Source of the DNA: Tenacibaculum sp. Bg11-29
Lineage (GTDB): Bacteria; Bacteroidota; Bacteroidia; Flavobacteriales; Flavobacteriaceae
DNA: 64,000 nt
Direction: 5' to 3'
NCBI RefSeq assembly: GCF_002836595.1
Contig: NZ_PJBB01000003.1
Coordinates: 186,001 to 250,000 of the forward strand
Part shown: in pieces, positions 8,824 to 17,378 of the stretch
How positions within the stretch are numbered: position 1 is the stretch's first letter
How the letters are laid out: each line of letters opens with the position of its first letter
Position numbers and translations under genes: made by a program
Notes under the pieces: generated by a model
What the model was told of the DNA's origin: nothing
Seen by the model: the letters and a program-made list of their open reading frames with translations, nothing else
Databases searched by the model: none

Positions 8824-11242
8824 GGTAATTTTCTAGCTCTAAAATAAACTCATTAAATATTTTTTTAAAATCAGCAAAAAGAATACTATCAATTTTTTCA
8901 CCAGTTTCAAACACTTCTAAAAAAGGAACGAGTGTTACAGCATTTATTTGCCTAAACATACTTATCATTTTATGGCTAACGTCATTAAATATTTTTAAAT
9001 CATTATTTATTTGTGCTTTCTCTAATAGTAAAAAATCATTTTGAGTCTCTTTTAAAAAGAGGCTCAACGTACTCTGTATCAAAAGCGCATCATTATCTAG
9101 AAAAGCCCCTAAAGAAACAACATCAAAAAAACTTGTTTCTTTTACTTTATTCTCGATTTCACTAATACTATTGGGTTTTAAAATACAACTACTGAAATAT
9201 TTTTGTAAAATACTCTCTAATTTATTAAGATGAAATGGTTTTATTAACACATCAGAAAAACCTGCTTTAACATACTCCTTCATAGATAAACTAGTCCTAC
9301 CTGTCATCGCTATTATTGGTTGATTACTGTATGAATCATGATTTTTTAGAGTTTCCATGAAATGAAAACCATTCATTTTCGGAAGTTGAATGTCTGTTAA
9401 AACCAAGTCGTAATATATTTCACTAACACTTTTTAAAGCAGTTTGTGCATTATTAAAAAGATAAACTTTTACTCCTAATTGTTCCAGTTTCTCCTTTAAA
9501 AGCGTTCCCATAGCTACATCATCTTCAACAACAATAGCTTTTAAACTAAAAACGGCACCTTCATTTGATATCGAAGACTCATGTAATGATTCTTCTGAAA
9601 AAGCTACAGGAATCTTTAATGTAAATACACTTCCTTCCCCTAAATTACTACTTAAAGTTAACTTCCCTCCTAATAATTCAGCAAGCCGATTAGAAATAGT
9701 TAACCCCAAACCAAAACCATTTCGGTCATTACTTCCTGTTTCAATCTGAGTAAAAGCTTTAAAAACATTTTGTTGTTGATCTTTATCAATACCAACACCT
9801 GTATCACTCACTATTATTTTTAAATAAGTTTTAGCATTCTCTTTTTCAATACTACTGTTAATTGTAATAAACCCTTCTTCTGTAAATTTACTAGCGTTAG
9901 TTACTAAATTATATAAAATTTGCTTTATTCTAAACGGGTCACTAATAATAGGCGAAGCTATTGTTTCATCATGTTTTAAGATCACAGAAACAGGCTTATC
10001 TTTTACTAAATTTTCGGTATTATCTACAACTTCTGTCAAGTATTTTTTTAAATCAAAAGAAATAGACTCTACGCCAACTTCTCCACTTTCTAATTTAGAA
10101 AATTCTAAAAGATCGGCAACCAACTGCCTCATATATACAGATGCATTCTGAATATGCTCTATATAATTTTTCTCTTTAACATTTTGTGCTTCTTTTTGAA
10201 GTAACTCGCTATAACCAATAATGGTACTTAAAGGGGTTCTTAAATCATGACTCACCATAAACATCAATTGTTCTCTACTATTTAAAAGCGATGAAGCTAT
10301 CGAATTTGCCTGCTCTAATTCCTTTCTATAATGCTGGCTTTTCCAGAAATCGTCTAAAATAATAAATGAAAAAAGAAGTATAATAATAAAACCAATTGCC
10401 GCTGCAAATAGAATAATATTCTTACTTCGGTTAAGAGTTTCTTCTCGCTCTTTGTAAATATTTTTTGTATAAATGATAACATCTTTCTCTAAAACATTTA
10501 ACATTTCTCTTAATTTCCTCGAAATAATTAAATCATTTTTAATCAATACTCTCTCTTTTGCACGTAAAGATCTACGTTTGTTATTTGTTTCCCTCTGTGC
10601 CTTTTTAAGTATATTTTTAGAAATAGAAACTAGAGAATCTATTTGTTTTTGATCAACTTTATTAATATTAACATTGGCATCTTGTTGATTTATTGTATGA
10701 AGATATTCTTCTAAATTCTTAAGGGTTTTTTCATCTAAAAATGAAGAGTTCTCTACAATTTTTTTAACTGAACCACCACCTAATAATAAATCTATAGACC
10801 CTAATTTATCTAGAGCTTCATTAATAGATTCATCTGAATTCTTTTGTAATTTTAACCTCTTTAAACCCGTAATGTTTTTACGCTTTCTGGTTAAAACTAA
10901 CTTAATACTGTCTAGAATAAATTTTTGAGAGCCATTATTTACAATAAAATTAAGTGAATCAATTTTCAATAATAATTGTTTATTCTCATAAACATACTCC
11001 TTAAATCTTTTAGTTGAGTTTAACTGAATAGCTGCCCTACCTAAATTTTCATTTTCATAGACTTTAGCAATTAAACTTCCGGTTTGTATAATTTTCTTTC
11101 CGTCTAAAACCCCTTGTCTTTGTAATTTTGTAAAAGTTTTAATTTCGGAGAGTAATAACCCCCCTGAAATAGTAGCCAAAACACCAAGTATTAAATATCC
11201 TATTAAAACTTTAAAAGCAATTTTCTGTTTTGATGATTTCAT
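8816..11242 (-). CDS. hybrid sensor histidine kinase with receiver and Hpt-like tail
   Basis: 808 residues. Order: TM1 (10-32), a roughly 240-residue periplasmic sensor rich in charged helices, TM2 (275-297), a coiled linker, HisKA with His332 in VSHDLRTPLS, an ATPase domain with VTNASKF and GFGLGLTIS, a receiver with Asp617 in TDIQLPKMNG, and a C-terminal helical region with His757 in SHKMISMF resembling an Hpt domain. Such a protein can run a complete phosphorelay and pass phosphate to a separate regulator. The only nearby one is the NtrC-type protein encoded convergently, with an 8-base overlap of the two 3' ends. The signal sensed is unknown. Confidence 0.93.
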   Translation of the reverse strand: MKSSKQKIAFKVLIGYLILGVLATISGGLLLSEIKTFTKLQRQGVLDGKKIIQTGSLIAKVYENENLGRAAIQLNSTKRFKEYVYENKQLLLKIDSLNFIVNNGSQKFILDSIKLVLTRKRKNITGLKRLKLQKNSDESINEALDKLGSIDLLLGGGSVKKIVENSSFLDEKTLKNLEEYLHTINQQDANVNINKVDQKQIDSLVSISKNILKKAQRETNNKRRSLRAKERVLIKNDLIISRKLREMLNVLEKDVIIYTKNIYKEREETLNRSKNIILFAAAIGFIIILLFSFIILDDFWKSQHYRKELEQANSIASSLLNSREQLMFMVSHDLRTPLSTIIGYSELLQKEAQNVKEKNYIEHIQNASVYMRQLVADLLEFSKLESGEVGVESISFDLKKYLTEVVDNTENLVKDKPVSVILKHDETIASPIISDPFRIKQILYNLVTNASKFTEEGFITINSSIEKENAKTYLKIIVSDTGVGIDKDQQQNVFKAFTQIETGSNDRNGFGLGLTISNRLAELLGGKLTLSSNLGEGSVFTLKIPVAFSEESLHESSISNEGAVFSLKAIVVEDDVAMGTLLKEKLEQLGVKVYLFNNAQTALKSVSEIYYDLVLTDIQLPKMNGFHFMETLKNHDSYSNQPIIAMTGRTSLSMKEYVKAGFSDVLIKPFHLNKLESILQKYFSSCILKPNSISEIENKVKETSFFDVVSLGAFLDNDALLIQSTLSLFLKETQNDFLLLEKAQINNDLKIFNDVSHKMISMFRQINAVTLVPFLEVFETGEKIDSILFADFKKIFNEFILELENYLS

Positions 11243-11471
11243 AAAAATAAATACCTCTTTTTAATACTCATAATCTCTTTTACTAAATTTACAAAAACTC
11301 TTTTTTTAAAATTTTGCTGTTCCAGCCACACGACCATTTTTGAAAATTACTAAAAAATTCCAAAGGTAAAATTAACATTTAATTAAACTTAATTTGTGAC
11401 TCTTTATTTAAAAAAGTGTCTTAAAAGCGTAAGTAAAAAATAAATTACGTTTTATTGAATATTTTATTGCA

Positions 11472-11479
11472 TACTTTTG
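11472..11479 (+). promoter_or_regulatory. candidate -7 box for the Pel-like operon
   Basis: TACTTTTG fits TAnnTTTG exactly and sits 53 bases before the first gene of the operon. The context ATACTTTTGC is identical to the box before the TonB receptor at 60.5 kb. A TTG at 11455-11457 is somewhat too close for an ideal -33 element. Confidence 0.5.
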
Positions 11480-11532
11480 CAGCCAAAAAAAATTATCCCC
11501 TTAATTAATTGTATTGTATATAACATTAACTC

Positions 11533-13041
11533 ATGAACAAGAGGGTATTACTTATTACCGAGGGAACTTACCCTTATAATTACGGAGGTGTTTCTAATTG
11601 GGCACATACTTTATGTAATTTAGCCAAAAATATTGATTTTCATTTATATTCATTAAACTCCAATTTTGAAAATAAATCTAAATATCTGCTTAGTCCTAAT
11701 ATTAAAAGTATTACTCAACTTCCTCTTTGGACTACTGACCATCCTTTTGATCTTATTGATTATAATACTTCTTATACAAGAATTATAGAAAAAAAGTTTA
11801 AAACTACAGATATTATTATTAAAAATAATTTTATAAATCATTTTAGATCTTTTATAAAAAATTTAATTAGTAATAATTGTGATTTAGAGGTCTTAGAAAC
11901 TTCAATTTATAATTTATATGATTATTTTCAAGAGTATGACTTTGATAAAACCTTAAAAAGCTTAGATGTTTGGACTGAATTTAAAGTTATTTTAATAGAA
12001 GAAGAATCATTAGAAACCTTAGAAACAACAACATTAAATGATATTACATTTTCTCTAAATTGGATTAGTAAAATTTTAATGACACTATCTATACCAATTC
12101 CTAAAATAGATATCGCTCATATTACAATCACAGGTTCTCCTATTATTCCAGCTTTAATAGCTAAAAAAGAACATGGTAGCTCAATTTTAGCTACCGAACA
12201 TGGCGTATTTATTAGAGAACTCATGATTTACACAAATAGCTCTACTCATTCTTTTTTTCTTAAAAATCTTATGATTAGATCCTCCAAATCCATAACAAAA
12301 CTTGCTTTTGCTAAAGCAGATAAAGTTGTGTCTGTTAATAAGTTTAACACAAAATGGGAATTTAATTATGGCTTATCAAAAGAAAAATCGAAAATAATTT
12401 ACAATGGTGTAAATGAAAATGAGTTTACCTTTGGTGACAAACCTAAACACCTAAAAAACATACCTACTGTTGTCGCTATTGCTAGAATTTTTTCTTTAAA
12501 AGACATTTTCACAATGATTAGAACATGTGGTTATGTAAAAAAGACTATTCCAAATGTACAATTTTTGGTTTATGGAGATAAAAACGCAGATCCAGAATAT
12601 ACTCAAGGATGTAATGACTTAATTAAAGAGCTTAAACTTACAAAAAATTTCATTTTAGCTGGACATCACGGAGCTCCTCACAAAGCGTTTCTAGAAGGAG
12701 ACATTTCTATTCTTACTTCTATTTCAGAAGGTTTTCCATATACAGTAATAGAATCTATGAGTTGCGGAATACCAGTTGTAGCAACAGATGTTGGTGGTGT
12801 AAGTGAAGCTATTACAGAATCTACAGGATTTATATGTGAACCGAAAAAATTTGAAGATTTAGGTGACAAGGTAATTTACCTGTTACAAAATAAAGATATA
12901 AGACTTCAAATGGGACGAAATGCAAGAAAAAGAGTTCTTGAGAATTTTACTATAGATAAAATCATCAAATCATATGAAGACCTATATGAAGATCTAATGG
13001 TAAAAGAAAAAATTGAGGACTATGCCGAACAATTACATTAG
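11533..13041 (+). CDS. pelF: PelF-like GT4 glycosyltransferase
   Basis: 502 residues. The N terminus LLITEGTYPYNYGGVSNWAH is characteristic of PelF, the cytoplasmic glycosyltransferase that polymerises the Pel exopolysaccharide from UDP-amino sugars. The central ATEHGVFIRE and the C-terminal donor-site region SEGFPYTVIESMSCGIPVVA with the GT4 E-x7-E pair are present. The length agrees with PelF. It is the first gene of a five-gene operon and its end overlaps the flippase gene by 20 bases, which implies translational coupling. No PelD-type c-di-GMP receptor is found next to it, unlike the classical pel operon. Confidence 0.9.
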   Translation: MNKRVLLITEGTYPYNYGGVSNWAHTLCNLAKNIDFHLYSLNSNFENKSKYLLSPNIKSITQLPLWTTDHPFDLIDYNTSYTRIIEKKFKTTDIIIKNNFINHFRSFIKNLISNNCDLEVLETSIYNLYDYFQEYDFDKTLKSLDVWTEFKVILIEEESLETLETTTLNDITFSLNWISKILMTLSIPIPKIDIAHITITGSPIIPALIAKKEHGSSILATEHGVFIRELMIYTNSSTHSFFLKNLMIRSSKSITKLAFAKADKVVSVNKFNTKWEFNYGLSKEKSKIIYNGVNENEFTFGDKPKHLKNIPTVVAIARIFSLKDIFTMIRTCGYVKKTIPNVQFLVYGDKNADPEYTQGCNDLIKELKLTKNFILAGHHGAPHKAFLEGDISILTSISEGFPYTVIESMSCGIPVVATDVGGVSEAITESTGFICEPKKFEDLGDKVIYLLQNKDIRLQMGRNARKRVLENFTIDKIIKSYEDLYEDLMVKEKIEDYAEQLH

Positions 13042-14614
13042 AAACTACACAATAATACTTAAACAAGTTCAGCATAAAATAGGAAAACCTGTTTCTGTTG
13101 ATGTTGTTATTGCTATTATTGAATCTTTTGGTATAAAAGATAAAGACACTGCTGTTTACTATAATTTTAAAGACATTAAATCTTTAGCTATTGGCATTTT
13201 TAAAGAGCTTAGTTTAGATATATATAATGATCTTAAAAATGAGCAAGAAATTCAAGAAGAATTAAATATAAAAAAAGAAAAAGAAGGCTTTTTTTATGAA
13301 GCCTCTCTTTTTATTAAATCTTATTTATCAAATACTTCTTATTTATTAGCTTTTGTTATTCAACTAATAACCATCATCTTGTTTGGTTCTTCTCTTTATG
13401 CTTTTGTTGGATTTAATAAATTACAATCTACAACCGTTATTTTAGGTGTTATTTTAGGAATGGTATTAAGTGGTGGTACCATACAAGTAATTGGTAACGA
13501 AATATCTAAACACTATTATTTAAATGACTTTTCTATGGTTAGAAAAATGACTTTCTACCTAATCAAGCAAGGTCTTTTTATTTTAATAAGTGTACTCTTA
13601 TTTTTAAATATTTTAAACTATTTAATTCCTTTCTATCCCCATAAAATGGTTCTTTTTACATCAATTTATGCATTTTTAATTGGCTTTCTTTTTTTAGTGT
13701 TTGCTCCTCTTCATGTGTTAAAAAGCCGCATAATAATCTTTATATCCACAACTTTCCCAACCTTTTTAGGTATCTATTTAATTAAAGAGAGTAAATTAAA
13801 TATCTATCAAATACATTTTATAGGATTACTACTGGCTATAGCCATCGTTATAATTTTCATACTCATATATTTTAAATTTAAAAAAGCAAAAAAGAGTAAA
13901 AATAAAAAATATAGAATAGGAGTTCTTTTTTATAATAATTTTTATTTCTTTTTATATGGTCTTCTTATTAATCTATTCTTTTTTATAGATAGAATAATAG
14001 CATGGTCTAGCTATAAAATAAGTAACTTCTTTTTTCCTGTTTATTATGAAAAAGACTACGAGATAGGTATGGATTTAGCTATTATATTCTTCTTATTATT
14101 AGCTGGTTCTATAGAATATAACAGTACTTATTTTATTAGAAATTTAAACAAAAAACGTAAAAACACTAAGCTTACTGATATCATATCATATAAAAAAAAC
14201 GTACACGATTTATACTTAAAAAATGTATTGTTATTATGTAGTACTGCAATTCCAATTTTTATACTTGTACAATATATTATTTATGGTAAATGGGGGTATA
14301 ATTATTTTTTCTCAGAACCAATTAAGTACACAAACATAAAAGTAGCGCAAATAGGTATGCTTGCTTATTTTTTTATTTGTTGGGGTATATTAAACACCTC
14401 TTATTTAACCGTATTAAAACGACAAAAAAAAGCGCTCGAAATACTTTTCATGGCTTGCGTCTCCAATATCATATTTGGTTTTACATTAAGCAGGTTATTT
14501 TCTTATGAAGATAGTGTTTATGGATTATTAGCAGGCGCTATTTTATTTGCGGGGCTTACATTAAAAGAAAATATTAACATCTTAAAAAACATCGATTATC
14601 ATACACCTTATTAA
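13022..14614 (+). CDS. pelG: PelG-like polysaccharide flippase
   Basis: About 530 residues with roughly 12 membrane segments. I chose the ATG at 13022 rather than the in-frame TTG at 13013; both overlap the pelF end. The order after pelF, the polytopic MOP-flippase layout and segments such as FFFIDRIIAWSS and a later SIEYNSTYF match PelG, the inner-membrane partner of PelF. It differs from classical PelG by a soluble N-terminal extension of about 95 residues (charged, helical) before the first membrane segment. The stop TAA overlaps the proposed ATT start of the next gene. Assignment relies on both sequence layout and neighbourhood. Confidence 0.75.
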   Translation: MPNNYIRNYTIILKQVQHKIGKPVSVDVVIAIIESFGIKDKDTAVYYNFKDIKSLAIGIFKELSLDIYNDLKNEQEIQEELNIKKEKEGFFYEASLFIKSYLSNTSYLLAFVIQLITIILFGSSLYAFVGFNKLQSTTVILGVILGMVLSGGTIQVIGNEISKHYYLNDFSMVRKMTFYLIKQGLFILISVLLFLNILNYLIPFYPHKMVLFTSIYAFLIGFLFLVFAPLHVLKSRIIIFISTTFPTFLGIYLIKESKLNIYQIHFIGLLLAIAIVIIFILIYFKFKKAKKSKNKKYRIGVLFYNNFYFFLYGLLINLFFFIDRIIAWSSYKISNFFFPVYYEKDYEIGMDLAIIFFLLLAGSIEYNSTYFIRNLNKKRKNTKLTDIISYKKNVHDLYLKNVLLLCSTAIPIFILVQYIIYGKWGYNYFFSEPIKYTNIKVAQIGMLAYFFICWGILNTSYLTVLKRQKKALEILFMACVSNIIFGFTLSRLFSYEDSVYGLLAGAILFAGLTLKENINILKNIDYHTPY

Positions 14615-15407
14615 ATATTACATTCTACCTATAAGCCTTCTTTTTTCTACAAAAAGCTTCTGTAATTCAAACATTGATACTATTTTTCTATGTTATGGAA
14701 AAGTACCTGTACATCAAATCACCAATTTCAAGTATGTAATTCTTGAAGAGGTTCATTATACAAAAGAAGAAATAACACAACTAAAACAAAAAAACGAGAA
14801 AGTTTTATGCTATATCTCTCTAGGAGAAATCCATAAGTACGTTTCTTTTTTTAAAGAAGCCAAAAACTACACATTAGAAGGAAAAAACACTATTTGGGAC
14901 AGTTATTATCTTGATTTAAATCAAAAACCTCTTCAAGAAATTTTACTAAAAAACATTCAAGAAAAGCTAACTAAAGGCTTTGACGGCCTTTTTTTAGACA
15001 ATATTGACAATTACGGTCCTTATGGTAAACAAAAAAAACAAACAAAAAAATTAGTTGAATTTCTAACAACTATTAAAAGCCGTTTTCCTGAAATATACTT
15101 AATGCAAAATGCAGGGTTAGCTATTATAAAACAAACACATACTTTTATTAATTCAGTAGCTATAGAATCTGTTATAACTAATTATAATTTCGAGAAAAAA
15201 AAATATCTATTTCGAGAAAAAAAAGAAAGTAAAAAAATTATAGAGCGATTAAAAAAAATAGAAGAAGATTATAAATTACCCATCTTATTAATTGAATACA
15301 CCGAGAGTAAGAGAAAGTGCAATAAAATAAAAAGGAAATTAAATAAATACGATTGGCCTGTTTTCATAGGTCAAATTAATCTACAAAAAAAACCAACCTT
15401 CAACTAA
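14610..15407 (+). CDS. GH114-type polygalactosaminidase-like protein without a canonical start codon
   Basis: The frame is open from 14586 to the stop at 15405-15407, but it contains no ATG, GTG or TTG before the ATG at 15102, which is in mid-domain. From an ATT at 14610, overlapping the flippase stop, the product would begin KYYILPISLLFSTKSFC, a plausible signal peptide. The domain that follows shows GH114 (endo-alpha-1,4-polygalactosaminidase) features: YISLGE, GFDGLFLDNID with the likely catalytic Asp, and a late IESV with the likely acid. It corresponds to the hydrolase half of PelA. Either a rare ATT start is used or the start codon has mutated. Confidence 0.68.
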   Translation: MKYYILPISLLFSTKSFCNSNIDTIFLCYGKVPVHQITNFKYVILEEVHYTKEEITQLKQKNEKVLCYISLGEIHKYVSFFKEAKNYTLEGKNTIWDSYYLDLNQKPLQEILLKNIQEKLTKGFDGLFLDNIDNYGPYGKQKKQTKKLVEFLTTIKSRFPEIYLMQNAGLAIIKQTHTFINSVAIESVITNYNFEKKKYLFREKKESKKIIERLKKIEEDYKLPILLIEYTESKRKCNKIKRKLNKYDWPVFIGQINLQKKPTFN

Positions 15408-15408
15408 A

Positions 15409-15672
15409 ATGGAAACTTTTGAAATTGCTATATATTATAATTTGATAAGATTTCTTTCTATTGCTCTTTTATTCTATTTTTTTAAAAAAAAAATAGATTC
15501 AAAAAAAGAAATTTTATTTTCAGATTTTCTAATTATTAATACTAGTAAATATATTAGTATTAGTATAATTACAGTTTTCTTACTAGTACAATTTAATAAT
15601 TATAATCTTTTAATTATTTATTTCTTGTTTCTTTATTTTTTATTCTTGACTTCAGAAACTTTAAAAACCTAA
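15409..15672 (+). CDS. N-terminal part of a frameshifted membrane protein
   Basis: 87 residues with two strongly hydrophobic segments (about 9-24 and 50-83), starting 1 base after the GH114 gene. It ends in the heptamer T TTA AAA, one codon before the stop. A -1 shift there enters the frame of the large membrane protein that continues to 17378. I read this as the first exon-like portion of one ~656-residue polytopic protein, not as an independent gene. No family was recognised. Confidence 0.55.
   Translation: METFEIAIYYNLIRFLSIALLFYFFKKKIDSKKEILFSDFLIINTSKYISISIITVFLLVQFNNYNLLIIYFLFLYFLFLTSETLKT
15660..15666 (+). promoter_or_regulatory. slippery heptamer T TTA AAA, candidate -1 frameshift site
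   Basis: The zero frame is read T TTA AAA ACC TAA, which fits the X XXY YYZ slippery pattern directly before a stop. After a -1 slip, translation continues AAC CTA ACT AAA in a frame open to 17378. No obvious stimulatory hairpin follows, so a simple one-base deletion is an equal or likelier explanation. Confidence 0.35.
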
Positions 15673-15851
15673 CTAAAATTTATGGTTCAATAAAAATTGC
15701 GGTTAATAATTTACTAATTAAATCAATCTCTTTTATAGAAGAACCTGAAAAAATAAAATACCTTAAATCATATAATCAAAAAAAAAGGTTTTCAAGAAAA
15801 GAAATTTCAGATATATTCTCAATAGTACTAATAACTATTGCTACACCATTA

Positions 15852-17378
15852 TTGAGATTTTTTTTTTATAAGAACGATGTTTATCTTTTTTCTGAAAACT
15901 GGTTCGATAACTTTAAAAAAACAAATTCACTGCCTAGTAATCAATGGTTTAACAGCAACTACGTAGAAACTGGAGAATTTGTTCTTATTGATTTATTCAG
16001 TAAAATATCAAAAGTTAGTACAGGAATGTCTTTACAGTTTTTTGGAATTATTCAAACTATACTTTTATCTATAATTATATATTGGGTTGTAAAAAAATCT
16101 AGCCCTAAAAAAGAAAACTTAATTTCTCTCCTTTTTTCTTTTGTTTTCATAGGTGCAATTAATTTATCTCCTTTAGATGTTAACTACATTTTAAAACATC
16201 ATAATATTTTTTCCGCTTTATTTTTATTACTCCCTCTTTTAATTGTTTTAATTAAAACTCAAGATTTCCATTTTAATAATAAAACAAAATTAGTTTATAT
16301 ACACGCTATTTTAATAGCTTCTTTTTTAATCTCTTTTTCAGGAGTTATCATTGTATTCACTCTTTTCCTCTTACTTATTTTCTTATACGATTCTAATAAG
16401 CACATTAAACAAAAAGCACTATTATTATTTTATTTTATAACTTCTATGATATTCGTTTTATCTGCATACATGATATTTTATAATCATGGAGATTTTAATA
16501 TTTGGTTCTTTATTAAAAGTAGCTTTATTCAAATATCTGCCTTTTCAAAAACGGCTAACTTACTTTTTCCTTATATCAACCTTATAAAAATAACGATGCT
16601 TTTATGCTTTATAGGTATTGTAAGCACTCTTCTTATAAAGAAAAATAGTATTTTATTAATCACTTCTTTATTTTATCTCCTCTTAGCAATACTATATCAA
16701 GTAGACCATTATTTAATAGATCATAGTTTACTTTTTTTAATTTTTAGTGTTTTTACACCAATGGTAATTGGTATAAATGTAGTTAACATTATTAATCTAT
16801 TACCCTTAAAACTTATTAAAACAAGAAATATTGTTACGGCATCTTTTATCTCACTGTCTTTATTTTACTTAGTGTATACTCAAAAAGATCTTTTCTTAAG
16901 TTTAAAAATCTCGAATGAAACAAATAGAGAACTTTTAAATGCTTACAGCAAAATAACTAGCACACATTTACCATATACATATGCAATAATTAATCATGAC
17001 AAAGCAGCTTTATTTAGTGAAAACAGCCACTTTTTTACTACTTATACTGATTTTAGTATAAATTATTTAAAAAGAGATTCTATCTATTTTTCCCATATAA
17101 AAGATAAAAAATTTCTAAAAAAAAAGCCAGAAATAATTTTACCACACAGTGTATTTCTTTTTGAAATTCTTGGTGTTGACAAAAATGTTAATAGAATAGG
17201 AATTCTAACAGGTTTACCACAATTAAAAATAAATAAAACGATAATAAATACTTTAAAAAATAGAAAAAGAAATATTAAAGTATACATCGAAACAAACAGA
17301 CTTCGAGTCTATGAAATAGTTAATAAAAAAGGTAGTAGTAATATTAACGAAATATTATTTTACGATAAAAAATCATGA
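15852..17378 (+). CDS. polytopic membrane protein of the Pel-like operon, main part
   Basis: 508 residues from a TTG at 15852, but the same frame is open back to 15606 and encodes a credible continuation (LTKIYGSIKIAVNN and so on), so the TTG is probably not the natural start. About ten membrane segments occupy the first 350 residues; a soluble C-terminal domain of some 150 residues follows. The loop with FDNFKKTNSLPSNQWF and the overall layout recall GT-C-like membrane enzymes, but I do not recognise the family. It overlaps the next gene by ATGA (17375-17378), so the operon is translationally coupled. By position it could take the place of PelE/PelD; that is inference. Confidence 0.65.
   Translation: MRFFFYKNDVYLFSENWFDNFKKTNSLPSNQWFNSNYVETGEFVLIDLFSKISKVSTGMSLQFFGIIQTILLSIIIYWVVKKSSPKKENLISLLFSFVFIGAINLSPLDVNYILKHHNIFSALFLLLPLLIVLIKTQDFHFNNKTKLVYIHAILIASFLISFSGVIIVFTLFLLLIFLYDSNKHIKQKALLLFYFITSMIFVLSAYMIFYNHGDFNIWFFIKSSFIQISAFSKTANLLFPYINLIKITMLLCFIGIVSTLLIKKNSILLITSLFYLLLAILYQVDHYLIDHSLLFLIFSVFTPMVIGINVVNIINLLPLKLIKTRNIVTASFISLSLFYLVYTQKDLFLSLKISNETNRELLNAYSKITSTHLPYTYAIINHDKAALFSENSHFFTTYTDFSINYLKRDSIYFSHIKDKKFLKKKPEIILPHSVFLFEILGVDKNVNRIGILTGLPQLKINKTIINTLKNRKRNIKVYIETNRLRVYEIVNKKGSSNINEILFYDKKS

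Noticed and set aside
11290..11345. Second sigma-54 promoter (minus-strand TGGCTGG...GCA) before the hybrid kinase
   Set aside because: The spacing between the GG and GC elements is 2 bases too short.
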